From the NCBI GenBank assembly GCA_007116995.1, contig SKHL01000172.1, positions 1-6,766 of the forward strand: 6,766 nucleotides of DNA, given 5' to 3'. The notes beneath the pieces were generated by a model. That model was not told the DNA's origin. It made no database searches and worked only from the letters and a program-made list of their open reading frames with translations. This document shows positions 1 to 4,825 of this stretch, piece after piece. The stretch is from Limnochordia bacterium. Its GTDB lineage: Bacteria > Bacillota > Limnochordia > Darwinibacteriales > DTU012. Made by a program: the position numbers and the translations under genes. Position 1 is the first letter of the stretch. The number at the start of each line of letters is the position of its first letter.

Positions 1-678
1 AACATATTGTTGATATTGGCTCTAGCCCGTTGGCTCTGGCCAGCTTCTCGCTATGCTCGTTCTATGGGCACCTTATTGGCCATGGGCAGTGCTATCTGTG
101 GAGCAACGGCCATTGCCACCATGTCCCCGATTGTGGAAGCAAAAGAGGAAGAGACGGCCCTCTCTGTAGGGATTATTACTGTCTTAGGTATGTTCGGGTC
201 ATTGCTTCTCATAGCTACTCATACAATAATTCCTTTAGAGCAACCTAGTTTTGGTATTTTAGTCGGTGCCACCTTGCAGGAGACCGGGCATGTAGTAGCT
301 ACTGCCACAGTGGCAGGCGTAAGTGCCCTTGAATTTGCTATGTTAGCTAAGCTGACCCGAGTAGCGTTGCTGATCCCCATCGCATTTTTCTACCAAGGGA
401 TAATAAATCACAAGGCAAAGGTTAAGGTGGCAAAACCTTGGTTTATACTAGGGTTTGCTGCTATGAGCCTTGTGCGTACACTAGGGTTGTTCCCTGATAG
501 TGTTGTGGACCCCGTTTTGATTATGAGTCGCTATTTATTAGTCATGGCTATGGCGGGTATTGGCTTAAACATGAATGTGTCTGCTATCAGGCAAGTAGGT
601 CTAGACGTTTTGGTGAGAGGTGCTATTCTGTTTACCATTGTTGCCAGTATAACTATCTTACTCGTACAGTGGTTATAA
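1..678 (+). CDS. YeiH/UPF0324-family putative membrane transporter, 3' part
   Basis: This is the C-terminal 225 residues of an integral membrane protein; the frame is open at the left edge, so the gene starts upstream of the window and the TTG codons at 7 and 10 are internal leucines. The fragment is a run of hydrophobic helices with short basic loops. The segment around residues 23-52, including GSAICGATAIA followed by the charged stretch EAKEEET, matches the conserved core of the YeiH/UPF0324 family, often labelled putative sulfate exporters. The family usually has about 330-430 residues, so roughly one third to one half is missing. The gene ends with TAA at 676-678, just before a 328-base gap. 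It is codirectional with the hydrogenase cluster, but nothing seen links the two functionally. The family call is fairly secure; the substrate is unknown. Confidence 0.85.
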   Translation, partial: NILLILALARWLWPASRYARSMGTLLAMGSAICGATAIATMSPIVEAKEEETALSVGIITVLGMFGSLLLIATHTIIPLEQPSFGILVGATLQETGHVVATATVAGVSALEFAMLAKLTRVALLIPIAFFYQGIINHKAKVKVAKPWFILGFAAMSLVRTLGLFPDSVVDPVLIMSRYLLVMAMAGIGLNMNVSAIRQVGLDVLVRGAILFTIVASITILLVQWL

Positions 679-729
679 AGGCCGAATCGTGGCTTGTCTT
701 AGCTGGGGCAGTGTTCATATTTTCCAAAA

Positions 730-747
730 CTGTGGCAAGTTTCACGA
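730..747 (+). promoter_or_regulatory. imperfect Rex-like operator
   Basis: The 18-bp sequence matches the Rex consensus TTGTGAA-N4-TTCACAA at 10 of 14 defined positions: four of seven in the left arm (TGTG) and six of seven in the right arm (TTCACGA). Rex is the NADH/NAD+-responsive repressor of fermentation and hydrogenase genes in Firmicutes. The site covers the candidate -35 box and part of the spacer, where a repressor would act. The left arm is weak, and a CRP/FNR-type TGTG-N8-TCAC site would look similar, so this is a candidate only. Confidence 0.3.
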
Positions 748-760
748 AAATAAGTATAAT
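732..760 (+). promoter_or_regulatory. candidate sigma-A promoter of the hydrogenase cluster
   Basis: A perfect TATAAT -10 box lies at 755-760. Seventeen bases upstream, GTGGCA at 732-737 matches the TTGACA consensus in four of six positions. Transcription would begin near 767 and give a leader of about 240 nt before the first start codon at 1007, long enough to include the hairpin at 806-840. The position and the overlap with a Rex-like site make it plausible, but AT-rich intergenic DNA gives chance -10 boxes easily. Confidence 0.45.
740..749. repeat. TTTCACGAAA element, copy 1
   Basis: This 10-bp element has inverted arms TTTC and GAAA around two bases. An identical copy lies at 903-912. 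Copy 1 overlaps the right arm of the Rex-like site. Two copies in one intergenic region upstream of an operon suggest a shared protein-binding site, but the element is short. Confidence 0.35.
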
Positions 761-766
761 TATACT
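753..766. repeat. 14-bp perfect palindrome over the -10 box
   Basis: AGTATAATTATACT is identical to its reverse complement. It contains the candidate -10 hexamer (755-760) and, by symmetry, a second TATAAT on the minus strand. It could bind a dimeric regulator or allow divergent transcription. No minus-strand gene to the left would use a divergent promoter. Being all A/T in its core, it may simply reflect composition. Confidence 0.5.
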
Positions 767-777
767 AACTGGAGTAA

Positions 778-791
778 TATTGCAGGCAGAT
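778..791 (+). repeat. 14-bp direct repeat, copy 1
   Basis: TATTGCAGGCAGAT here recurs exactly at 1032-1045, inside the first DRTGG gene, where it encodes part of LLQAD. In the open frame running from 669 this copy also reads ILQAD, in the same phase. It could be a remnant of a partial duplication of the gene start or a coincidence. Confidence 0.4.
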
Positions 792-805
792 AAACGAAGT
801 AATTC

Positions 806-840
806 TAGGGAGTTCCCATGGAAATTTGGAGAATTCCCTA
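806..840 (+). promoter_or_regulatory. hairpin in the putative leader
   Basis: TAGGGAGTTC at 806-815 can pair with GAATTCCCTA at 831-840, giving nine Watson-Crick pairs plus one G-U pair around a 15-base loop. No T-run follows, so it is not a classical rho-independent terminator. It could be an operator palindrome or a structured element of the roughly 240-nt leader RNA. It matches no riboswitch class that I recognise. Confidence 0.4.
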
Positions 841-902
841 TCCTAACAGGTCATTTTACAGAAAATAAGGATATATTCATATTTAGCCATAAAGATTATT
901 TT

Positions 903-912
903 TTTCACGAAA
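903..912. repeat. TTTCACGAAA element, copy 2
   Basis: Exact copy of the element at 740-749, 163 bp downstream and 95 bp before the first start codon of the cluster. It lacks the TGTG left arm that makes copy 1 resemble a Rex site, so it would be at most a half-site for that regulator. Confidence 0.3.
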
Positions 913-994
913 TACCCTTAATGATGCAGGAAAGATATGCATGAATATGGAATAGTATAGAATAATGGGTATTTAGCTTATTAGTGATAAAATG

Positions 995-999
995 GAGGA
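995..999 (+). promoter_or_regulatory. ribosome binding site setting the start at 1007
   Basis: GGAGG lies seven bases before ATG 1007. The earlier in-frame ATG at 992 overlaps the site itself and cannot use it, so 1007 is the start. The resulting N-terminus MKLQEI also aligns with MKISEI of the paralogue at 3179. Confidence 0.85.
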
Positions 1000-1006
1000 T
1001 GTTGCC

Positions 1007-1384
1007 ATGAAATTACAAGAAATATGTGAACTATTGCAGGCAGATGTGCTTGTTGACTATGATAGCGATGCGGAAGCGTTTACGGCCTGTGGTTCTGATT
1101 TAATCAGCGATATCCTACGATTTATTAAAGTCGAAACTGTATTATTAACTGGATTAACAACACTCCAAATGATAAAAGCGGCTCAATTACTAGATGTGAA
1201 GGCTATCATTTTCGTGCGGGGTAAGCGTCCTGCTAAGGAAGTGGAAGAAATAGCGAAGAAAAATGACCTGCCTGTACTCTGTACCAAACTACCCCTCTTT
1301 GAAGCATGTGGTTGTTTATCTAGACATGGTCTGAAGGGTTGCTCCGAATATGCAGTCCAGGAGGATGAGCATGTTGCAGAATAA
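1007..1384 (+). CDS. DRTGG-domain protein 1
   Basis: A small soluble protein of 125 residues, essentially one DRTGG domain. That fold occurs as an accessory module in phosphotransacetylase and CBS-type proteins, and alone in clostridial hydrogenase clusters; its biochemical role is not established. The core GSDLISDIL (residues 29-37) followed by a beta-alpha-beta stretch with VLLTG and AIIFVRG aligns throughout with the second DRTGG protein at 3179-3532. Unlike that paralogue it is cysteine-rich: C7, C28, C92, C101, C103 and C112, with CGC at 101-103. The last three fall in the C-terminal part where the paralogue has none, so metal or redox chemistry is possible but unproven. It is the first gene of the apparent operon and overlaps the next by 14 bp, which suggests coupled translation. 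Confidence 0.85.
   Translation: MKLQEICELLQADVLVDYDSDAEAFTACGSDLISDILRFIKVETVLLTGLTTLQMIKAAQLLDVKAIIFVRGKRPAKEVEEIAKKNDLPVLCTKLPLFEACGCLSRHGLKGCSEYAVQEDEHVAE
1032..1045 (+). repeat. 14-bp direct repeat, copy 2
   Basis: Exact second copy of the 14-mer at 778-791. It lies within codons 9-13 of DRTGG-domain protein 1, and the copies are 254 bp apart. Confidence 0.4.
1359..1364 (+). promoter_or_regulatory. ribosome binding site setting the start at 1371
   Basis: AGGAGG ends six bases before ATG 1371. In-frame ATGs at 1350 and 1365 lie upstream of, or directly against, this site and are poorly placed, so 1371 is preferred. The site lies inside the end of the preceding gene. Confidence 0.8.
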
Positions 1385-1805
1385 ACTGAGTTATGCATTC
1401 CCCATTGAAGCATCAGATTTTACGAAAGCGGGAGACGCGGCCGGGAAGATAAAAAAAATTCTAAAACTAGCTGGTTTACCAGCCACAGTTATTCGCAGGG
1501 TTGCTATCATTGCTTACGAAGCTGAGATGAATATCGTGATTCATTCCGTAGGTGGTAGTTTGTCTTTGGACCTCACATCTACTCGGGTAGAGATGGCATC
1601 CCAGGATAATGGCCCAGGGATACCCGATATAGACTTAGCTCTACAGGAAGGGTACTCCACTGCGTCTGATGAGGTTCGGGCTTTGGGATTTGGTGCAGGG
1701 ATGGGATTGCCAAATATCCGAAGAAATGCAGATCACTTTTGTATTCAATCAGAGGTGGGTGTGGGTACAAATTTGGAGGTTTGGATTGATATTGGTGTTT
1801 CATAG
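1371..1805 (+). CDS. RsbT/RsbW-like serine-kinase-fold HATPase
   Basis: A 144-residue soluble single-domain GHKL ATPase of the anti-sigma-factor/switch-kinase family. These proteins bind ATP and, in partner-switching systems, phosphorylate a STAS-domain partner on serine or threonine or hold a sigma factor. The N-box is EAEMN (E50, N54), the G1 box DNGPG (79-83), and the G2 box GFGAGMGL (106-113). The stretch IPDIDLALQEGYST (84-97) followed by MGLPNIRR resembles RsbT (GPGI-DI--AL-DGYST--GLGLPG) more than RsbW. No STAS protein, PP2C phosphatase or sigma factor is seen in the window. It overlaps the upstream gene by 14 bp and ends 25 bases before the hydrogenase gene, so it probably works with that protein. 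The fold is secure; kinase activity is inferred. Confidence 0.85.
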   Translation: MLQNKLSYAFPIEASDFTKAGDAAGKIKKILKLAGLPATVIRRVAIIAYEAEMNIVIHSVGGSLSLDLTSTRVEMASQDNGPGIPDIDLALQEGYSTASDEVRALGFGAGMGLPNIRRNADHFCIQSEVGVGTNLEVWIDIGVS

Positions 1806-1830
1806 TTGAGGTTTAGGATGGAGGTGCAGT

Positions 1831-3192
1831 ATGGAAAATTCCTTTCATTCTGTACGGTTACTTGAAGAAGAATGCAAGGGGTGTACGAATTGTATTAAGC
1901 ATTGTCCTACAGAAGCGATTCGTGTGTATCAGGGCAAAGCTCGCATCATCAATGAATTATGCATTGATTGTGGAGAGTGTATTCGAGTTTGTCCAAATTA
2001 TGCAAAGCAGACGATTATTGATGAGTTGAAAGAAATACATGAATATCCCTACACTGTGGCTTTGTTAGCACCTTCATTTTTCGGGCAATTTCCGAATGCT
2101 ACTGTTAATCAGGTTCACCAAGGCGTGAAGGATCTTGGATTCAATTTGGTGGCTCAGGTTGGCTATGGAGCAGAGCATGTGAATTTTGCCATTCGCCAAT
2201 GGATGCAGGAAAACCCGCTTCGTCCATTGATATCCTCGGCTTGTCCCACAATTGTTCGCCTGGTGCAAGTCCGGTTTGATGAGTTAGTTGATCATGTTAT
2301 TCCCTTAGAAGCACCGGTGGAAATAACAGCAGGATTAGTTAGGGAGCAATTAGCAAAAGAAAAAGGACTATCAGATAAGGATGTTGGTGTTTTCTTCATT
2401 TCACCTTGCCCAGCCAAGGTTTCTGCTATTAAGATACCTATCGCTCGAGGTCAGTCTCAGATTACAGCGGCCATTTCCATGCGAGAAGTGTATGGAGCGA
2501 TTATGAGTAAGTTGGCCACTATCCCTAAGGATGTAGTCTTAGAGACGGATTTACTTGCATCAGCTTTAGGAATGCTTTGGGGTCGTCGTGGTGGTGAAGT
2601 GTATGCTTTAGAAGGCACACGGGTGAGTGTGGATGGAGTATACAATGTGATTAATATATTGGAAGATATGGCCATGGGTAAGCTGCCAGAAGTAGACTAT
2701 TTAGAACTTCAAGCCTGTCCTGGTGGTTGCGTAGGAGGGCCTTTGGTTACACAGAACCCCTTTATCGCTAAAGCCCGTTTGGAAGCTCTTTGTAATGGAC
2801 TACCGGCGGCACCTAAATGGGATCGAGATGACTTACTCTATCGATACCAAAAGGGAGATTACTTCTGGAAACTACCACTACAGTCAAAGGCTGTATTATC
2901 TATGGATGGGGATATCTCAACAGCATTATCTATGATTAAACAACGGGAAATAATTGAAAAAGAACTACCCGGGTTAGATTGTGGGGCATGTGGATCTCCT
3001 ACTTGTCAGTGTTTAGCGGAAGATATTGCCCGTGGGATGGCTTCAAACAATGATTGTATCTTTCATCTGAGGCAAGCTGTACAATATGTAGCTGCCGATC
3101 TCTGGCGTTTAGCCAAGCAGGTCCCACCTACCATAGCAAGCCAGCAAGTTCTCAATGCCATGGATGAGGAGGATGATAATGAAGATAAGTGA
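1831..3192 (+). CDS. divergent, probably sensory [FeFe]-hydrogenase
   Basis: A 453-residue cytoplasmic iron-sulfur protein. Residues 15-55 form a 2x[4Fe-4S] ferredoxin domain (C15, C18, C21, C25; C44, C47, C50, C54). The H-cluster domain keeps all four cluster cysteines: C138 in SSACPT, C193 in SPCPAK, and C296 and C300 in ACPGGC. The cysteine that relays protons in catalytic enzymes (TSCCP) is alanine A137, and the methionines of MPC and VMAC are S191 and Q294. These changes are typical of group C sensory-type enzymes such as Thermotoga HydS, which turn over slowly. A C-terminal four-cysteine Fe-S domain follows (C384, C387, C392, C409), then an acidic tail. There is no PAS domain, unlike many sensory relatives. 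The start follows GGAGG at 1820-1824. The neighbouring kinase-fold protein fits a signalling role. Family assignment is secure; H2 sensing is inferred. Confidence 0.9.
   Translation: MENSFHSVRLLEEECKGCTNCIKHCPTEAIRVYQGKARIINELCIDCGECIRVCPNYAKQTIIDELKEIHEYPYTVALLAPSFFGQFPNATVNQVHQGVKDLGFNLVAQVGYGAEHVNFAIRQWMQENPLRPLISSACPTIVRLVQVRFDELVDHVIPLEAPVEITAGLVREQLAKEKGLSDKDVGVFFISPCPAKVSAIKIPIARGQSQITAAISMREVYGAIMSKLATIPKDVVLETDLLASALGMLWGRRGGEVYALEGTRVSVDGVYNVINILEDMAMGKLPEVDYLELQACPGGCVGGPLVTQNPFIAKARLEALCNGLPAAPKWDRDDLLYRYQKGDYFWKLPLQSKAVLSMDGDISTALSMIKQREIIEKELPGLDCGACGSPTCQCLAEDIARGMASNNDCIFHLRQAVQYVAADLWRLAKQVPPTIASQQVLNAMDEEDDNEDK
3166..3172 (+). promoter_or_regulatory. ribosome binding site setting the start at 3179
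   Basis: GAGGAGG ends six bases before ATG 3179. The upstream in-frame ATGs at 3155, 3164 and 3173 precede, overlap or abut it. The choice gives the N-terminus MKISEIEELL, matching paralogue 1. The site lies inside the acidic-tail codons of the hydrogenase gene. Confidence 0.85.
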
Positions 3193-3532
3193 GATTGAGG
3201 AGTTATTAGAGTTAGAACCATTGAACAAGCCCCAAGGTACAGATCCTAATGTGGCAGGAGGATATGCATCGGATTTGCTCAGTGATGTAATGGGTAAGGC
3301 TATGGCCGATACGGTATGGATTACTATTCAAGCCCACCCGAATATTGTGGCTGTAGCCGTGTTAGTAGAGTTATCTGCTATTATATTAGCCAATGGAGTT
3401 AAACCTGATCAGAAGACGTTAGAAAAGGCGAAAGAGCAAGATGTTATTATCTACGGTTCGAACAAGAGTGCGTTTACGCTAGCTGGAGAGCTATACAAGG
3501 CTGGTGTTCTAGGTGTACGAAAACAGGAATGA
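3179..3532 (+). CDS. DRTGG-domain protein 2
   Basis: A 117-residue soluble protein, paralogous to the product of 1007-1384. The alignable core begins at ASDLLSDVM (residues 30-38, against GSDLISDIL in protein 1) and runs through AIILANG and LYKAGVLG to near the end. It has no cysteine at all, whereas protein 1 has six, so the two copies have probably specialised. The gene overlaps the hydrogenase gene by 14 bp and shares a 4-bp ATGA overlap with the PHP gene, which indicates coupled translation. Two DRTGG proteins flanking a sensory-type hydrogenase suggest a heteromeric partner or ligand-binding pair. The ligand is unknown; other DRTGG-containing proteins are linked to nucleotide or phosphoryl metabolism, which is only a hint. 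Confidence 0.85.
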   Translation: MKISEIEELLELEPLNKPQGTDPNVAGGYASDLLSDVMGKAMADTVWITIQAHPNIVAVAVLVELSAIILANGVKPDQKTLEKAKEQDVIIYGSNKSAFTLAGELYKAGVLGVRKQE

Positions 3533-4269
3533 ATTGGTATAAACTGGATTTGCACATTCATACAGCCTTGTCACCTTGTACGTCTGATGAAATGACTCCT
3601 GCGAATATTGTTCAGATGGCTGAGTTAGAGGACCTACGTCTAATTGCCATAACGGATCACAATAGCAGCTATAACTGTGAGGCTGTGATCGGGGCAGCTC
3701 AAGGAAAAAACGTAAAGGTTTTATATGGGATGGAAGTTCAGACCAAAGAAGAAGTTCATGTGCTTACTCTCTTACCCACTAAAGAGGCCATGGACCAGTG
3801 GCAAGCAAATATTAATCAGCGAATGGCACCTATTCCCAGTAAGAGTCAGGCTTTTGGTCGTCAGCTGGTGTTTGACGCACAGGATACTCCAATCAGTGAG
3901 TACCCTTATGTGCTGCAACAGGCGTTGGAATACACCCTTGAGGACTTGGCCTATGATTGCAATGAGTTAAATGGGCTAGTAATTCCTGCTCATATTGATA
4001 GGCCGTCCTTTGGAGTATTAGGGCAGCTAGGATTCATTCCATCGGGAATACGGTGTCATGGATGGGAAATAAGTCGCGAATCTTTCGATAAGAAGATCCC
4101 AGACGTACCAGGGCCACTAGTCTGTAATTCTGACGCTCATGACCTTGCGGATTTTATTCGACCGGGTCATGTACAGAGTTGGTTATATGCGCAAGCACCA
4201 AATTTTTGCGAGCTGCGACTGGCACTACAGAGCAGGGGAGGACGAAAGGTGGTGATTGGTGCCCGTTGA
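3529..4269 (+). CDS. PHP-domain metal-dependent phosphoesterase
   Basis: A 246-residue soluble protein of the polymerase-and-histidinol-phosphatase (PHP) superfamily, whose members hydrolyse phosphoester bonds at a di- or trinuclear metal centre. Candidate ligands are present in order: H9 and H11 (HIHT), H44 in ITDHN, E69 in GMEVQ, H77, H155 in PAHIDRP, and D202 and H204 in NSDAH. At the position of the third histidine of YcdX-type enzymes there is C17, within LSPC, which may be a thiolate metal ligand. The substrate is unknown; possibilities include a phosphorylated protein, a nucleotide or a small phosphoester. The start ATG overlaps the previous stop (ATGA) and has no good Shine-Dalgarno site of its own, so translation is probably coupled. 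The stop overlaps the next start. The PHP fold and intact metal site are clear. Confidence 0.88.
   Translation: MNWYKLDLHIHTALSPCTSDEMTPANIVQMAELEDLRLIAITDHNSSYNCEAVIGAAQGKNVKVLYGMEVQTKEEVHVLTLLPTKEAMDQWQANINQRMAPIPSKSQAFGRQLVFDAQDTPISEYPYVLQQALEYTLEDLAYDCNELNGLVIPAHIDRPSFGVLGQLGFIPSGIRCHGWEISRESFDKKIPDVPGPLVCNSDAHDLADFIRPGHVQSWLYAQAPNFCELRLALQSRGGRKVVIGAR
4247..4254 (+). promoter_or_regulatory. ribosome binding site for the TTG start at 4266
   Basis: AGGTGGTG is the best purine-rich match upstream of the TTG at 4266, though its spacing of about 11 bases is long. With a TTG start and a TTGA stop/start overlap, this suggests the gene depends on re-initiation after the PHP gene. Confidence 0.45.
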
Positions 4270-4823
4270 AAGAAATTGCTGAGCACGTACTCGATATTGT
4301 TCAAAATTCATTATTCTCTGGTGCAAGCGGTGTGGAAATAGATATTACCGAAGATTTACAGAGAGACCGTATTAGAGTGATGATTAAAGATAATGGTTGT
4401 GGAATGGACGAGGATCTACTAGCCAAGGTATTAGATCCCTTTGTTACTACCCGGAGTAAACGGACCGGGCTAGGTCTCCCCCTGCTAGCTCAGACGGCTG
4501 AACTAGCTAATGGCGAGGTAAAGATATCTAGCCAGGTGAAGCAGGGGACACAGGTTTACCTTGATATCCAGCGCAGCCATTGGGATTGCCCACCCTTAGG
4601 TAATGTGGTGGATACAGTTGTTTCATGTCTCTCTGATCATGTGGAGCTTATGTTCGTTCATCGGCTTTTGGGTCTAGAGGGTGGACTTGTGGGAGAAGTG
4701 GTCCTAGATACTAAAGAGATTAAAGAAGAACTAGATGGGGTTTCTGTTTCCCATCCTGAAGTACTGCTGTTTATTCGCAAGATGTTAATTCAGGAATATC
4801 AGAGGTTAGAAGGGAGCAAATAA
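4266..4823 (+). CDS. stand-alone histidine-kinase-type ATPase domain protein
   Basis: A 185-residue soluble protein with a GHKL ATP-binding domain and no phospho-accepting histidine domain. The N-box is DIVQNS (N14), the G1 box DNGCGM (42-47), the F-box DPFVTTR (57-63) and the G2 box TGLGL (67-71). About 90 further residues (roughly 96-185) form a small domain I cannot name. Such proteins recur in clostridial hydrogenase clusters. I place the start at TTG 4266, overlapping the PHP stop as TTGA, because it gives MKEIAEHVLDIVQNS, a natural beginning for this domain. The longer frame from ATG 4179 would add 29 residues that are merely the PHP gene read in another frame. It could be a kinase for a partner or a non-phosphorylating ATP switch. 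It is distinct from the RsbT-like protein at 1371. Confidence 0.82.
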   Translation: MKEIAEHVLDIVQNSLFSGASGVEIDITEDLQRDRIRVMIKDNGCGMDEDLLAKVLDPFVTTRSKRTGLGLPLLAQTAELANGEVKISSQVKQGTQVYLDIQRSHWDCPPLGNVVDTVVSCLSDHVELMFVHRLLGLEGGLVGEVVLDTKEIKEELDGVSVSHPEVLLFIRKMLIQEYQRLEGSK

Positions 4824-4825
4824 TT

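Larger units (their letters stand above)
679..1006. other. intergenic region with regulatory-looking structure
   Basis: This stretch separates the YeiH-like gene from the hydrogenase cluster. An open frame beginning at GTG 669 crosses much of it, but it has no ribosome binding site, overlaps the preceding gene and looks like no protein I know. The region is AT-rich and holds the features listed separately: a candidate promoter and Rex-like site near 730-760, a palindrome at 753-766, a short element at 740-749 repeated at 903-912, a hairpin at 806-840, and one copy of a 14-bp direct repeat. I see no clear rho-independent terminator for the upstream gene. Confidence 0.7.

Noticed and set aside
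731..746. CRP/FNR-type reading of TGTGG-N6-TCACG
   Set aside because: Only the inner GTG/CAC bases are symmetric; the Rex reading fits more positions and the context, so it was preferred, though not excluded.
669..944. A 91-codon open frame crossing the intergenic region
   Set aside because: It starts at GTG inside the YeiH-like gene without a ribosome binding site, resembles no known protein and covers the regulatory elements. Its ILQAD similarity to DRTGG-1 is recorded only as a repeat.
928..955. Possible SigH-type promoter (AGGAAAG, 14 bases, GGAATAG)
   Set aside because: The match is loose, AT-rich DNA gives such pairs often, and nothing else suggests sporulation control.
992..1006. Upstream ATG at 992 as the start of DRTGG-1
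   Set aside because: It overlaps the ribosome binding site at 995-999; ATG 1007 has ideal spacing and matches the paralogue's N-terminus.
1831..3192. The hydrogenase as the catalytic HydA of the complex
   Set aside because: Replacement of the proton-relay cysteine and two methionines, and the C-terminal Fe-S domain, fit the sensory type; the catalytic subunit probably lies after hydB outside the window.
4179..4265. Longer start of the GHKL protein from ATG 4179
   Set aside because: The extra 29 residues are PHP codons in another frame with no domain similarity; TTG 4266 gives a typical N-terminus.
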